Positions 28,557-38,842 of a stretch of 64,000 bases of DNA are shown in pieces (the first letter of the stretch is position 1; each line of letters starts with the position of its first letter). Under the pieces are notes generated by a model that had not been told where the DNA came from, made no database searches, and worked only from the letters and a program-made list of their open reading frames with translations. Position numbers and translations under genes: made by a program. The stretch comes from an uncultured Lachnospiraceae bacterium (lineage in GTDB: Bacteria; Bacillota; Clostridia; Lachnospirales; Lachnospiraceae). The stretch lies in assembly GCA_902774915.1 (NCBI GenBank), contig CACYKH010000008.1, positions 44,416 to 108,415 of the forward strand, read 5' to 3'.

Positions 28557-31500
28557 ATGCCTAAGAGAACAGATATACACAAAATATTAGTTATCGGCTC
28601 TGGTCCTATCGTCATCGGTCAGGCAGCAGAGTTCGACTACGCAGGAACCCAGGCCTGCCTTGCCTTAAAAGAGGAAGGCTACGAGGTTGTTCTTGCAAAC
28701 TCAAATCCTGCGACCATCATGACAGATACCATGATCGCCGATAAGGTTTATATGGAGCCACTTACTCTTGAATACATGGCCCGCATTTGCCGTTATGAAA
28801 GGCCAGATGCCATTGTACCGGGAATTGGTGGACAGACTGGACTTAACCTCGCAATGCAGCTGAATGATAAGGGAGTTCTTAAGGAGTGTGAGATTGAACT
28901 TCTGGGAACAGATGCTGCCAGCATAAGATGTGCCGAGGATAGAGAAGAGTTTAAAGAGCTCTGCGAAAAGCTGGGTGAACCAGTAGTTCCATCAGAGATA
29001 ACATATTCCGTTGAAGAGGGACTTAAGGCAGCCGAGGAGATTGGCTATCCGGTTATCCTGAGGCCTGCATTTACCCTTGGTGGAACGGGTGGTGGATTTG
29101 CAGATAACCCTGAAGAGATGGCAGAGATGATGAAGAATGCTCTGGCACTTTCTCCAGTTCATCAGGTTCTGGTTGAGAAGAGTATTAAGGGTTATAAAGA
29201 GATTGAATACGAAGTAATGCGAGATGCAAACGATACAGCTCTCGTTGTCTGTAACATGGAGAACCTGGACCCTGTTGGTATCCACACCGGTGACTCAGTG
29301 GTTGTGGCACCAAGCCAGACTCTCACAAACAAGGAATATCATATGCTCCGTGACAGCGCCCTGAAGATCATCAGAGCTCTTGGAGTTGAGGGTGGTTGTA
29401 ACTGCCAGTTCGCTCTGGATCCGGAGTCATTTGATTACTATGTTATCGAGGTTAATCCTCGTGTGTCCAGATCATCAGCCCTTGCATCAAAGGCCAGTGG
29501 CTATCCTATAGCCCGTGTTTCTGCAAAGATTGCTGTAGGTATGAACCTGGATGAGATTAAGCTTGCTAATACACCTGCATGCTTTGAGCCAACACTGGAC
29601 TATGTAGTAACAAAGATGCCAAGATTCCCATTCGATAAGTTCACTCTTGCGTCAAATGTACTCTCAACCCAGATGAAGGCTACAGGTGAGACCATGAGTA
29701 TCGGACGTACTGCAGAGGAGAGTCTGCTTAAGGCTATCAGATCTCTGGAGGACGGAAAGAACCACATCCATTTAGAGAAATTCGATGTTAAGAGTCTCTC
29801 TGAAAAGACAGATGCAGAAGAGGCTAAGGAGGAAGCTATTGAGAAGCTTCTGAAATATGTTGAAGAAGGAACTGATGACAGAATTTATGCATTGTCACAG
29901 CTGATATGGCTTGGGGTTGACCTTCAGGTTATTTACAATAAGACAAAGATAGATATGTTCTTCCTGGATAAGATCAAGAACATAGTTGAGTATGAGAGAC
30001 GCATTGAAAAGATTGCGGAAAATATAGATGGCAAGGATATAGAAGGCATTAAGAATGCATTTGACAGAGAGACTCTCTATGATGCTAAGAAGATGGGCTT
30101 CTCTGATTCTTACATAGCAGAGCTGGTGGGCTGCACTGAGGATGACATTTGGCAGCTTCGCAAGGAGTATAACATTAAGCCGGTTTACAAGATGATCGAT
30201 ACCTGTGCCAGCGAGTTTGACAGCTATGTGCCATATTTCTATTCAACTTATGAGGATGAAAATGAGTCTGTAGTTTCTGACAATAAGAAGGTCATTGTTC
30301 TTGGTTCGGGTCCTATCCGAATTGGACAGGGCGTGGAGTTCGATTATTCCACAGTTCACGCGGTAAGAACAATTCACGAGATGGGATACGAGGCTATTGT
30401 TATAAATAACAACCCTGAGACGGTTTCGACGGATTATACAACCGCGGATAAGCTGTATTTCGAGCCTCTTACTGTTGAGGATATTATGAATATCATTGAT
30501 CTGGAACAGCCGGAGGGTGTGATCACATCTCTCGGTGGACAGACAGCTGTTAACCTGGCAGAGCCTCTTGAGAAGAGAGGGGTTAAGATAATCGGTACAA
30601 GCTGCGAGGCCATTTTCAGAGCTGAAGACAGGGACGCATTCGAAGGAGTTATTGAATCTCTTGGTATCCCTCATCCAAAGGGAGTTGCTGTTACAGATAT
30701 TGAAAGTGGCGTTCAGGCTGCAGAGAGAATAGGCTATCCTGTTCTGGTTCGTCCTAGCTTCGTGCTGGGTGGACGTGCCATGGAGATCGTGGCAAACGAG
30801 GAGATGCTCCGTCATTACCTCAAGACCGCCGTTGAAGTGGATGAGGATAGACCTGTACTTGTAGATAAATATATTGTTGGTAAGGAAGTTGAGATAGATG
30901 CTATCTGCGACGGAAAGGAAGTTTTCCTGCCTGGTATCATGGAGCTGGTTGAGAGAACAGGTGTTCACTCTGGAGACAGTACCAGCGTTTATCCACCTTA
31001 CTCAATTTCTGAAAAGGTAAAAGAGACTATAGCGGAGTACTCCAGCAAGCTGGGACTCGGTATTGGAATAATAGGTCTCTTCAACATACAGTTCATCGTT
31101 GATAAGGAAGATAATGTTTATATCATCGAGGTTAACCCTCGTGGTTCGCGTAGTGTTCCATTCCTGTCAAAGTCAACAGGTTACAGCCTGGTCGATATAG
31201 CAACCAAGGTTATGCTGGGACACAGTCTTGCTGAGCAGGGCTACACTGGAACTGCACCAGAAGGTGGACTTAAAGATGCTGCTAAACCAAAATGGTATGT
31301 TAAAACGCCTGCATTTTCATTTGCAAAGCTGAATGGTATGGACCCATATCTTTCACCAGAGATGAAATCTACAGGTGAAGCTATTGGTTATGATAAGAGT
31401 CTGAAGAGGGCATTTTACAAAGCTCTGCAGGCCAGTGGAATCAAGATGAAGGAATACGGAACTGTAATGGTTACCCTTGCTGACGAGGATAAGGAAGAGG

Positions 31501-31832
31501 CACTTCCACTTGTCAGAAGATTCTATGAGCTTGGTTTCAATATCGAGGCGACTGTGGGAACTGGTGAGTTCCTGAAGGAGCGCGGTATAAGAACACGTAT
31601 CAGAGGAAAGCTTAGTGATGGTAGCGACGAGGTGCTTCGTTCTATCGAGGCAGGCTACGTAAGCTACATCATCAATACAAGAGCAATTCTCTCAGGAATA
31701 CACTATCAGGATGGAGCGGAGATAAGACGCTGCGCCATTATGAACGGAGTAACTATATTCACATCACTCGATACAGTGCGTATCCTGCTTGATGTCCTGG
31801 AAGACATCACACCACGCATATCGACGATTTAG
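28557..31832 (+). CDS. carB: Carbamoyl phosphate synthase, large subunit
   Basis: A 1091-residue synthetase feeding arginine and pyrimidine synthesis. Two homologous ATP-grasp halves are seen, starting [22 protein letters not shown] and [20 protein letters not shown], with [17 protein letters not shown] and [16 protein letters not shown] as metal/ATP motifs. The C-terminal MGS-like allosteric domain (about 950-1070; [18 protein letters not shown]) suggests control by nucleotides or ornithine. It lies 34 nt before glnA. Confidence 0.96.
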   Translation: MPKRTDIHKILVIGSGPIVIGQAAEFDYAGTQACLALKEEGYEVVLANSNPATIMTDTMIADKVYMEPLTLEYMARICRYERPDAIVPGIGGQTGLNLAMQLNDKGVLKECEIELLGTDAASIRCAEDREEFKELCEKLGEPVVPSEITYSVEEGLKAAEEIGYPVILRPAFTLGGTGGGFADNPEEMAEMMKNALALSPVHQVLVEKSIKGYKEIEYEVMRDANDTALVVCNMENLDPVGIHTGDSVVVAPSQTLTNKEYHMLRDSALKIIRALGVEGGCNCQFALDPESFDYYVIEVNPRVSRSSALASKASGYPIARVSAKIAVGMNLDEIKLANTPACFEPTLDYVVTKMPRFPFDKFTLASNVLSTQMKATGETMSIGRTAEESLLKAIRSLEDGKNHIHLEKFDVKSLSEKTDAEEAKEEAIEKLLKYVEEGTDDRIYALSQLIWLGVDLQVIYNKTKIDMFFLDKIKNIVEYERRIEKIAENIDGKDIEGIKNAFDRETLYDAKKMGFSDSYIAELVGCTEDDIWQLRKEYNIKPVYKMIDTCASEFDSYVPYFYSTYEDENESVVSDNKKVIVLGSGPIRIGQGVEFDYSTVHAVRTIHEMGYEAIVINNNPETVSTDYTTADKLYFEPLTVEDIMNIIDLEQPEGVITSLGGQTAVNLAEPLEKRGVKIIGTSCEAIFRAEDRDAFEGVIESLGIPHPKGVAVTDIESGVQAAERIGYPVLVRPSFVLGGRAMEIVANEEMLRHYLKTAVEVDEDRPVLVDKYIVGKEVEIDAICDGKEVFLPGIMELVERTGVHSGDSTSVYPPYSISEKVKETIAEYSSKLGLGIGIIGLFNIQFIVDKEDNVYIIEVNPRGSRSVPFLSKSTGYSLVDIATKVMLGHSLAEQGYTGTAPEGGLKDAAKPKWYVKTPAFSFAKLNGMDPYLSPEMKSTGEAIGYDKSLKRAFYKALQASGIKMKEYGTVMVTLADEDKEEALPLVRRFYELGFNIEATVGTGEFLKERGIRTRIRGKLSDGSDEVLRSIEAGYVSYIINTRAILSGIHYQDGAEIRRCAIMNGVTIFTSLDTVRILLDVLEDITPRISTI

Positions 31833-31866
31833 AATAAGTATTCACTTATTGTGAAAGGAAAGAAGT

Positions 31867-33033
31867 ATGAATTATACAGAGTCAGAAATCATGGAGTATA
31901 TTGAGGAGGAAGATGCCAAGTTTATAAGACTGGCCTTCAGAGATGCATTTGGCGTGCAGAAAAATATTTCTATCATGCCTAGTGAGGTGCATAAGGCATT
32001 TGATAAGGGTATTCCAATCAATGCCAAAGCCATAAGAGGCTTTGAAGGTTGCGGGGAGGCTGTCCTCTATCTGAAACCGGATCCAGCAACACTTTCGGTT
32101 CTGCCATGGAGACCTGATTCTGGCAGAGTTCTTAGGATGTTCTGTGATGTATGCAAGGGCGATGGAAAGCCTTTTGAGGCAGATACCCGCAACATACTTA
32201 AGGATGCGGTAAAAGCCGCTGAGGAGGCTGGAATTGAATTTAAATTTGGTTCTGAGCTGGAATTCTATCTTTTCAAGACTGACGATGAGGCGAATCCTAC
32301 AAAGATACCTTACGATGAGGCAGGCTATCTGGATATTGCTCCGCTTGATCGTGGAGAAAACATCCGCCGTGAAATCTGCCTTACCATAGAGGAGATGGGC
32401 CTTACTCCAGAGCGCTCTCATCATGAGAGAGGTCCTGGACAGAATGAGATTGACTTCCATTATGGCAAGCCACTTAAGGCTGCAGACCAGGTTACAACCT
32501 TCAAGATGGTTGTAAATACTGTGGCAGATAGAAATGGCCTCTATGCTGATTTTTCACCTCTTCCAATTGCGGACAAACCAGGAAATGGCTATCACATCAA
32601 CATCTACGCTAAGAACAGAGATGGCGAGGATGTTGTTAAATATGCGGCAGCAGGCATTTTGGATAAGATCAAGGATATAACTATTTTCCTTAATCCTACA
32701 GATGCTTCCTACAACAGATTTGGTAACGGAACAGCACCTACTAAGGTGAATTGGTCCAGAGAAGGTGGCTCTGAGCTTATGTACATAAACTCAGCTGGCA
32801 CCAAGGTTGAACTGCGCAGTCCGGATGCACTCAGCAATCCGTATCTTGTGCATGCCCTGCTTATCTATGCAGGACTTTATGGAATTGAGAATAAGCTGGA
32901 GCTCCCACAGGAAATGGATGAGAGCAGCGTGCTTCTTCCAAAGTCTCGTAGAGAGGCTATGAAGAACGCTAAGAACAGCGACTTTATCAAGGAATTACTT
33001 CCAGAAAGTATAATCGACAAGTATATTTCGTAA
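31867..33033 (+). CDS. glnA: Glutamine synthetase, type I, short form
   Basis: A 388-residue type I glutamine synthetase: glutamate plus ammonia plus ATP gives glutamine. Visible motifs: KFGSELEFYLF (metal Glu), ERGPGQNEIDFHY, NGYHINIYAKN (catalytic region), NPTDASYNRF and KVELRSPDALSNPYL. It is some 50 residues shorter than usual GlnA (about 440), from a compact N-terminus and shortened loops, so feedback control may differ. No adenylylation tyrosine context was identified. It follows carB and is followed after 31 nt by the ANTAR regulator; glnA next to an ANTAR gene (nitR) is known in Clostridium saccharobutylicum. Confidence 0.9.
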   Translation: MNYTESEIMEYIEEEDAKFIRLAFRDAFGVQKNISIMPSEVHKAFDKGIPINAKAIRGFEGCGEAVLYLKPDPATLSVLPWRPDSGRVLRMFCDVCKGDGKPFEADTRNILKDAVKAAEEAGIEFKFGSELEFYLFKTDDEANPTKIPYDEAGYLDIAPLDRGENIRREICLTIEEMGLTPERSHHERGPGQNEIDFHYGKPLKAADQVTTFKMVVNTVADRNGLYADFSPLPIADKPGNGYHINIYAKNRDGEDVVKYAAAGILDKIKDITIFLNPTDASYNRFGNGTAPTKVNWSREGGSELMYINSAGTKVELRSPDALSNPYLVHALLIYAGLYGIENKLELPQEMDESSVLLPKSRREAMKNAKNSDFIKELLPESIIDKYIS

Positions 33034-33064
33034 CCCCTGATCTGTTATTTAAGAGCATTTTGTG

Positions 33065-33640
33065 ATGGAAAAAAAGAGTACCTCAAGATATTCGATACTC
33101 ATTGTATCGAATTCCGAACAATTCAATATGCTTGCTCAGAAATCCATGCCAAGTGGCAGGTTCGATGTGATTGAGAAAAGGAAAAGCGCCTCCGCTGCGA
33201 GACGTGAAATTTTAGTGCGTGAATATGATATCGTGCTCATAAATGCGCCTCTCTCAGATGGCTTTGGTGTGGACTTTGTAATGGATGTTGTGGATAGACA
33301 CAGCTCCGGAATAATCATGGTTGTTCCTGTTGAGGTTTATCCTGATATGGCAGCCAGACTCACGGATTATGGCGTGATCGTTGTTCCAAAGCCTCTTCAG
33401 AAGGGAATTCTGGACAGAAGCCTGAGACTTCTGATTGCATTTGGCGAGAGACTCAGAAAATCTCAGAAGAAGGTCAGGACTCTGGAAGAAAAAATGAACG
33501 AGCTTAAAATTATCAGCAGGGCAAAAATTGTGCTTGTACAAAGAGGTATGAGCGAAGAGGAAGCCCACGAATATATTATCCGGGAAGCCATGAATAATGG
33601 GCTTACGAAGAGGGAAGTTGCGGAAGATATTCTGGACTAA
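33065..33640 (+). CDS. ANTAR-domain antitermination regulator (NitR-like)
   Basis: A 191-residue protein with a receiver-like domain (about 9-122), a helical linker (125-147) and a C-terminal ANTAR RNA-binding domain (about 135-190; SRAKIVLVQRGMSEEEAHEYIIREAMNNG). ANTAR proteins bind hexaloop hairpins and prevent termination. The receiver is degenerate: Asn60 (YDIVLINAPLSDG) replaces the phosphorylated Asp, and the acidic pair near the N-terminus is SNSE; Lys109 (VVPKPL) is kept. So phosphorylation is unlikely and another signal, perhaps a protein partner, is expected. The start is ATG 33065 (a GTG sits just before); the ribosome site is weak. Likely regulator of the five hexaloop terminators in this window. 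Confidence 0.88.
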   Translation: MEKKSTSRYSILIVSNSEQFNMLAQKSMPSGRFDVIEKRKSASAARREILVREYDIVLINAPLSDGFGVDFVMDVVDRHSSGIIMVVPVEVYPDMAARLTDYGVIVVPKPLQKGILDRSLRLLIAFGERLRKSQKKVRTLEEKMNELKIISRAKIVLVQRGMSEEEAHEYIIREAMNNGLTKREVAEDILD

Positions 33641-33686
33641 AAACAGTCCTTAAAAATATTTCAAAAAATTTTTTTGAAAAAAGGTA

Positions 33687-33715
33687 TTGACAAATCCGAT
33701 TTAACGGAGTAAAGT
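33687..33715 (+). promoter_or_regulatory. glnN promoter
   Basis: TTGACA (33687-33692), a 17-nt spacer and TAAAGT (33710-33715), preceded by an A/T-rich palindrome (33660-33681) that could act as an upstream element. Transcription would begin near 33722, about 20 nt before the ANTAR-type hairpin. No terminator separates it from the ANTAR gene. Confidence 0.65.
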
Positions 33716-33741
33716 GTGAAACCATAAAAGAACAAGTGCGA

Positions 33742-33791
33742 AAGACAATGGCGTCTTAGAGAATAATTCTCTGAGGCGCCTTTTCTGTTTT
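33742..33791 (+). promoter_or_regulatory. ANTAR-type antiterminator hairpin overlapping a terminator, glnN leader
   Basis: Hairpin AAGAC (33742-33746), hexaloop AATGGC (33747-33752), GTCTT (33753-33757). The stem has changed on both sides relative to purF and gltB (A-U for G-C), while the loop is unchanged. Terminator: GGCGTCTTAGAG (33750-33761) / CTCTGAGGCGCC (33769-33780), 12 bp, then TTTTCTGTTTT. Confidence 0.83.
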
Positions 33792-33847
33792 CATACGAAT
33801 CGCTTAGCGATTTATGAACTCGCACGAAATGAAAAAGGAGAAACGAT

Positions 33848-35947
33848 ATGGAAAATCAAAATGTACCAGAGCTTTTCGGATCACTCGTGTTTGATGACAG
33901 AGTAATGAGAGCAAGACTTTCAGACGATGTATATGCATCACTCAAGAAAACCATCGACGAAAATGTTCGACTGGATGAACAGGTTGCAGATGCAGTTGCT
34001 GAGGAAATGAAAAATTGGGCTATTGAGAATGGAGCGACACATTTTACTCACTGGTTCCAACCTCTTACAGGAGTTACTGCAGAGAAGCATGATAGTTTCA
34101 TATCACCTTCTCCAGACGGCGGAGTTCTGATGGAGTTCTCCGGTAAGGAACTTATCAAAGGTGAGCCTGATGCTTCATCCTTCCCATCAGGAGGACTGAG
34201 AGCAACATTTGAAGCAAGAGGTTATACAGCATGGGACCCAACTTCATTTGCATTTATCAAGGACCACACACTTTGCATTCCAACAGCTTTCTGTTCATAC
34301 TCAGGTGAAGCACTTGATAAGAAGACACCACTTCTCAGATCAATGCAAGCTATTAACAGACAAGCAAAGAGAATCTTGAAGCTCTTCGGAACAGAAGCTA
34401 ATTACGTTAGAACAAGCGTAGGACCTGAGCAGGAATACTTCCTGGTTGATCAAGAAGTATTTAACAAGCGTCCTGACTTAATCTATACAGGTAGAACACT
34501 CTTCGGTGCAATGCCACCAAGAGGACAGGAAATGGATGACCATTACTTCGGAGTTATCAAGCCTCGTGTAAATGAGTTTATGGAGGACTTAAATAAAGAA
34601 CTCTGGAAGCTTGGAATCCTTGCTAAGACAGAACATAACGAAGTTGCTCCTGCACAGCATGAGCTGGCACCAATCTATTCCACAACAAATGTGGCAACAG
34701 ATTCCAACCAGTTAACAATGGAGATTATGAAGAAGGTTGCATCTCGCCACGGTATGGTTTGTCTCTTACATGAGAAGCCGTTCGCAGGAGTTAACGGATC
34801 AGGTAAGCATAACAACTGGTCCATCGGAACAGATACAGGAATCAACCTACTGTCACCTGGAAAGACACCATATGAAAATGCACAGTTCCTGCTTTTCCTT
34901 TGTGCAGTAATCCAGGCGGTAGATGATTATCAGGATCTTCTGAGACTGTCAGTTGCAACTGCTGGAAACGACCACAGACTTGGAGCTAACGAAGCACCAC
35001 CTGCTATCATTTCAGTATTCCTTGGTGATGAGCTTTCAGCTATCCTTAAGGCTATTAAAGAAGATAAGCCTTATGAGGGAACAGAAGATGTGGTTATGAA
35101 ACTTGGAGTTCATTCAATCCCAAGCTTCAGCAGAGATACAACTGATAGAAATAGAACTTCACCATTTGCATTTACAGGTAATAAGTTTGAGTTCAGATCT
35201 CTTGGTTCTTCAAACAGTATTGCATGCTGTAACATCATGCTGAATGCATCTGTTGCAGAAAGCTTGAAGCAATATGCAGACGAACTCGAAGGTGCAGCTG
35301 ATTTCGAAACTGCACTTCATGACCTTATCAAGAGAGTTATCACAGATCATCAGAGAATTCTCTTCGATGGAAATGGATATGGAGATGAGTGGATTAAGGA
35401 AGCAACTGAAGTAAGGGGTCTTTCAAATCTTAAGACCACTGCAGATGCAATGCCACATCTCCTTGATGAGAAAAATAAGAAGATGCTTATGGAGCATAAG
35501 GTATTTACTGAGGCAGAGCTCCAGTCAAGATGCGAGATCATGCTTGAGAACTATGTAAAGACAGTAAATATCGAAGGTAATACAATGGTTGATATGGTTC
35601 GTAAGAACTACCTTCCAGCAATTGAGAGATACCTCTTCAGACTTGCTGAGACAACATCTCTTATGAAGTCAGTAAGTGCAAATGTTAAATGCAATTATGA
35701 AGTATCAACTATGGAAAGACTTTCAGAACTTACAGATCACATTTTAGATTCTGTAAAGGCTCTTGAGGATGATCTTGATAAGTTCAAGTCATTAGATGAT
35801 GTATTCGAGTCATCAGCATTTGTAAGAGACGAAATGCTTCCTTCAATGGAAACACTTCGTGGTTATGTAGATGAAGCTGAAATGCTTACATCTCAGAATG
35901 ATTGGCCATTCCCAAGCTATGGACAGTTATTATTCAGTGTTAAATAA
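33848..35947 (+). CDS. glnN: Glutamine synthetase, type III
   Basis: A 699-residue GSIII, the long dodecameric glutamine synthetase found in Bacteroides, some clostridia and cyanobacteria. Motifs: [70 protein letters not shown] and [21 protein letters not shown]. An AAAAAGGAG site precedes the ATG. Second route to glutamine besides glnA, here under the ANTAR attenuator and co-directional with the ammonium transporter. A very similar paralogue begins at 63345. Confidence 0.96.
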   Translation: MENQNVPELFGSLVFDDRVMRARLSDDVYASLKKTIDENVRLDEQVADAVAEEMKNWAIENGATHFTHWFQPLTGVTAEKHDSFISPSPDGGVLMEFSGKELIKGEPDASSFPSGGLRATFEARGYTAWDPTSFAFIKDHTLCIPTAFCSYSGEALDKKTPLLRSMQAINRQAKRILKLFGTEANYVRTSVGPEQEYFLVDQEVFNKRPDLIYTGRTLFGAMPPRGQEMDDHYFGVIKPRVNEFMEDLNKELWKLGILAKTEHNEVAPAQHELAPIYSTTNVATDSNQLTMEIMKKVASRHGMVCLLHEKPFAGVNGSGKHNNWSIGTDTGINLLSPGKTPYENAQFLLFLCAVIQAVDDYQDLLRLSVATAGNDHRLGANEAPPAIISVFLGDELSAILKAIKEDKPYEGTEDVVMKLGVHSIPSFSRDTTDRNRTSPFAFTGNKFEFRSLGSSNSIACCNIMLNASVAESLKQYADELEGAADFETALHDLIKRVITDHQRILFDGNGYGDEWIKEATEVRGLSNLKTTADAMPHLLDEKNKKMLMEHKVFTEAELQSRCEIMLENYVKTVNIEGNTMVDMVRKNYLPAIERYLFRLAETTSLMKSVSANVKCNYEVSTMERLSELTDHILDSVKALEDDLDKFKSLDDVFESSAFVRDEMLPSMETLRGYVDEAEMLTSQNDWPFPSYGQLLFSVK

Positions 35948-35974
35948 TTTGGGAATCAAATTAAATAATTTATA

Positions 35975-36024
35975 AAGGCAAAGGCGTCTTGGTTTTTAAA
36001 TAAAAAAAACTGAGGCGCCTTTTT
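35975..36024 (+). promoter_or_regulatory. ANTAR-type antiterminator hairpin overlapping a terminator, between glnN and amt
   Basis: Hairpin AAGGC (35975-35979), hexaloop AAAGGC (35980-35985), GTCTT (35986-35990), one G-U pair. The terminator is the longest of the five: a 15-bp stem (35983-35997 / 36005-36019) and TTTTT. No promoter fits in the 27 nt after glnN, so this element controls read-through from glnN into amt. Confidence 0.8.
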
Positions 36025-36072
36025 AAATGTGATCCAAAGGATTATATAAAGTAACAAAAAGGAGTTAAAGTT

Positions 36073-37839
36073 ATGACAGAAGAAGTAATGAGTTTCGTGA
36101 ATGATAATGTATTCGCGGTATGGTTTCTTATTGGAGCGGCACTGGTATTCTGGATGCAGGCCGGATTCGCAATGGTTGAAACAGGTTTCACTAGAGCGAA
36201 GAATGCAGGTAACATTATAATGAAGAACCTGATGGATTTCTGTATCGGATGCTGTGTTTTCATCCTTATCGGTTTTAGTTTATTACTAGGCGAAGATATG
36301 ATGGGTCTTATCGGAAAACCTGGTTTTGATATTTTCACTGCTTATGCAGATTTTGATTGGTCAAACTTCGTGTTTAACCTTGTATTCTGTGCAACAACAG
36401 CAACAATCGTTTCTGGTGCTATGGCAGAGAGAACTAAGTTCCTGAGCTACTGCGTATATTCAGCAGTTATATCAGCACTTATCTATCCTGTAGAAGCACA
36501 CTGGATCTGGGGCGGCGGTTGGCTCGCACAGTTAGGATTCCATGATTTCGCAGGATCATGTGCAATCCACATGGTAGGTGGTATCTCATCAATCATCGGA
36601 GCAAAGATGGTTGGTGCTCGTATAGGTAAATTTGAGAAAGATGAAAATGGCAAGATAGTAAAAGTAAATGCATTCCCAGGACATAACCTGGTAATCGGTG
36701 CACTGGGTGTATTCATCCTCTGGCTTGGATGGTACGGATTCAACGGAGCAGCTTGTACATCAACAGATCAGCTTGCATCTGTATTCGTAACAACAACAAT
36801 CGCACCTTCAATCGCAACTGTAGTTTGTATGATCTTTACATGGATCAAATATGGTAAGCCTGATGTTTCAATGTGTCTTAACGCATCACTTGCAGGTCTT
36901 GTGGCAATCACAGCTCCTTGTGATGTAACAGATGCATTTGGCGCAATAGTAATCGGTGCTGTATCAGGAGTTCTCGTAGTATTTGCAGTTTGGTTCCTCG
37001 ACTTCAAGCTCCGCATCGACGATCCTGTTGGTGCTGTAGCAGTTCATATGATGAATGGTATCTGGGGAACAATCGCAACTGGACTTTTTGCAACAACAAC
37101 AGCTCCTGGAAATGATACACTTAACGGTCTTTTCTACGGTGGCGGATTCCATCTTTTAGGAATTCAGTTACTTGGTTTTGCAGCAGTAGCTGCTTGGACA
37201 GCAGTAACAATGACGATAGTATTTGCAGTAATCAAAGCTATCTTCGGACTTAGAGTTTCTGAGGAAGAAGAGCTTGAAGGTCTCGATTCAACTGAGCATG
37301 GTCTTTCATCTGCTTATTCAGGATTCAGTATCGTGGATATGTCTAGTGCAATGATGGTTGAGAATGAAAATACAAGCCTTGGCGCTGAGTCATATGAAGA
37401 GGCAAGTGAGGCTAAGAAGAATGCATCTGTCCCTGTAGTAAATGCAGCAGATGATATGGCTAAGGCAGGTATCGTTGCAGATACAGGCATCAATAAGGTA
37501 GTAATTATTACAAAGCTTTCAAGATACGACAAGATCAAGAAGGCGCTGAATGCACTTGGTGTAACAGGTATCACAGTAACTCAGGTAAGTGGATGCGGTA
37601 TCCAGAAAGGTACCGGTGAAAAATACCGTGGAGTTGAGATGGACGTAACACTCCTTCCAAAGATCAAGCTGGAAGTTGTAGTTAGCAAGATTCCTGTTGA
37701 GAGTGTAATCGAAACAGCTAAGAAGACACTCTATACTGGTAAGATCGGCGATGGTAAGATTTTCGTTTACCCAGTAAGCCGAGTTGTCAAGATCCGTACA
37801 GGCGAAGAAAACTACGACGCCCTGCAGGATGTTGAATAA
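36073..37839 (+). CDS. Ammonium transporter fused to a PII domain
   Basis: A 588-residue fusion. Residues 1-400 are an Amt/MEP/Rh ammonium channel with about 11 membrane helices (FVFWMQAGFAMVETGFTRAKN, GAMAERTKF, HMVGGISSIIGA, DDPVGAVAVHMMNGIWG with the twin His region). After a 70-residue linker, residues 473-588 are a PII signal protein (KVVIITKLSRYDKIKKAL, EKYRGVEMDV, TGKIGDGKIFVYPV). In PII the residue after VE is Tyr51, the uridylylation site; here it is Met523, so control by uridylylation is unlikely and binding of ATP/ADP and 2-oxoglutarate is the probable signal. The PII tether would allow built-in gating of the channel. Follows glnN. Confidence 0.92.
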   Translation: MTEEVMSFVNDNVFAVWFLIGAALVFWMQAGFAMVETGFTRAKNAGNIIMKNLMDFCIGCCVFILIGFSLLLGEDMMGLIGKPGFDIFTAYADFDWSNFVFNLVFCATTATIVSGAMAERTKFLSYCVYSAVISALIYPVEAHWIWGGGWLAQLGFHDFAGSCAIHMVGGISSIIGAKMVGARIGKFEKDENGKIVKVNAFPGHNLVIGALGVFILWLGWYGFNGAACTSTDQLASVFVTTTIAPSIATVVCMIFTWIKYGKPDVSMCLNASLAGLVAITAPCDVTDAFGAIVIGAVSGVLVVFAVWFLDFKLRIDDPVGAVAVHMMNGIWGTIATGLFATTTAPGNDTLNGLFYGGGFHLLGIQLLGFAAVAAWTAVTMTIVFAVIKAIFGLRVSEEEELEGLDSTEHGLSSAYSGFSIVDMSSAMMVENENTSLGAESYEEASEAKKNASVPVVNAADDMAKAGIVADTGINKVVIITKLSRYDKIKKALNALGVTGITVTQVSGCGIQKGTGEKYRGVEMDVTLLPKIKLEVVVSKIPVESVIETAKKTLYTGKIGDGKIFVYPVSRVVKIRTGEENYDALQDVE

Positions 37840-37878
37840 AGACATAGCGTCTCTTCCATAAAAATAGACGTTAAAAAG

Positions 37879-37917
37879 GCGTGGCAGCTGAGAAAAAACT
37901 CGGTTGCCACGTTTTTT
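37879..37917 (+). terminator. Terminator after amt
   Basis: A long stem CGTGGCAGCTGAG / CTCGGTTGCCACG with an A-rich loop and TTTTTT. Ends the glnN-amt transcript. It lacks the hexaloop hairpin of the regulated terminators. Confidence 0.88.
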
Positions 37918-37920
37918 GAA

Positions 37921-38017
37921 GTCACTGGGGACAGAACTACCAGTCGGTAGGGACAGATCTAGGAGTCAACGGGACCGGGTCTCGTTGACTCCTAGATCTG
38001 TCCCCGTTGACTTATTT
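37921..38017. repeat. Long palindromic intergenic repeat, copy 1
   Basis: A perfect 22-bp inverted repeat (37950-37971 / 37983-38004) begins GGGACAGATCTAGGAG, with an 11-nt loop GGACCGGGTCT. Outer bases extend it: GTCACTGGGGACAG at 37921 and CTGTCCCCGTTGAC at 37999, then TTATTTT. An extra small hairpin CTACC/GGTAG (37938-37950) and a repeated GGGACAGA suggest a partial duplication. A related copy is at 49584-49658. There is no coding potential. Resembles REP/REPIN-type elements moved by a transposase acting in trans (inference). Confidence 0.8.
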
Positions 38018-38065
38018 TGTGACAGGTGGTAAGTTTAGTAGCATATTGGAAAGAGGTGGATCTTT

Positions 38066-38764
38066 ATGAAAATTCATGGTTTGCAAAAGATGACGCTGCT
38101 GGACTACCCGGGACAGGTGGCGTGCACAGTATTTTTGGGCGGATGCGACTTCAGGTGTCCGTTCTGTCACAACTGGGATATTCTTGACCCTTCTACGCCT
38201 GTTATCATGGACGAGATTGAATTCTACAAGTTTCTGGATAAAAGGGTAGGGCTCCTGGATGGCGTGGCTATAACGGGCGGAGAGCCGCTTCTAAGGACGG
38301 GTATGCCGGAGTTTATACAGGGAATAAAGGACAAGGGCTTCAAGGTTAAGCTGGACACAAATGGTAATCATCCTGACAAGCTGAAGGAACTTGTGGGCGC
38401 AGGCCTCGTTGATTATGTGGCAGTAGATATAAAGAATGATAAAGCGAGATATGGCACAACAATCGGTGTTCCAAATTTCGAGATATCTAAATTAGAAGAA
38501 ACGGTTTCTTTCTTATTAGAAGGAAATGTAATCTATGAGTTCAGGACTACTGTTGTAAAACAGTTCCATGACGAGGATTCCTTCAGAGGTATAGCTGAGT
38601 GGATTGATGGAGCTGAAAATTATTATCTACAGAGCTTTGTGGATAGAGAAACAGTTCATTATTCCGGACTTGAAGCATATGGTCCAGAGCAGCTTGAAAT
38701 ATTTAAATCTATAGTAGCTCCACATGTAAAAAATATAGAAATAAGAGGTGTAGATGCTGAGTAA
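38066..38764 (+). CDS. nrdG: Anaerobic ribonucleotide reductase activating protein
   Basis: A 232-residue radical SAM protein that makes the glycyl radical on NrdD. The cluster motif is C-x3-C-x2-C in GGCDFRCPFCHNWDIL; GGEPLL is the SAM-binding motif. The opening KIHGLQKMTLLDYPGQVACTVF is typical of NrdG. It lies upstream of nrdD instead of the more common downstream position, separated from it by a terminator and the NrdR-controlled promoter. An AAGAGGTGG site precedes the ATG. Confidence 0.9.
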   Translation: MKIHGLQKMTLLDYPGQVACTVFLGGCDFRCPFCHNWDILDPSTPVIMDEIEFYKFLDKRVGLLDGVAITGGEPLLRTGMPEFIQGIKDKGFKVKLDTNGNHPDKLKELVGAGLVDYVAVDIKNDKARYGTTIGVPNFEISKLEETVSFLLEGNVIYEFRTTVVKQFHDEDSFRGIAEWIDGAENYYLQSFVDRETVHYSGLEAYGPEQLEIFKSIVAPHVKNIEIRGVDAE

Positions 38765-38814
38765 ATTGGCACCAAAACCTGAAACATTAGAGAAATAGGG
38801 CGTTCGGAGCCCTG

Positions 38815-38832
38815 ACCACTAGATATAGTGGT
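38815..38832. promoter_or_regulatory. Isolated NrdR-like palindrome after nrdG
   Basis: ACCACTAGATATAGTGGT, an imperfect palindrome with the ACTA...TAGT arms of an NrdR box, just after nrdG and before the terminator. It has no adjacent partner box or clear promoter, so its role is unsure. Confidence 0.35.
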
Positions 38833-38842
38833 TTCCATAATC

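Noticed and set aside
30243-30968. Minus-strand open frame of 241 codons inside carB
   Set aside because: Antisense to a highly conserved carB region; composition and lack of a start site mark it as a shadow.
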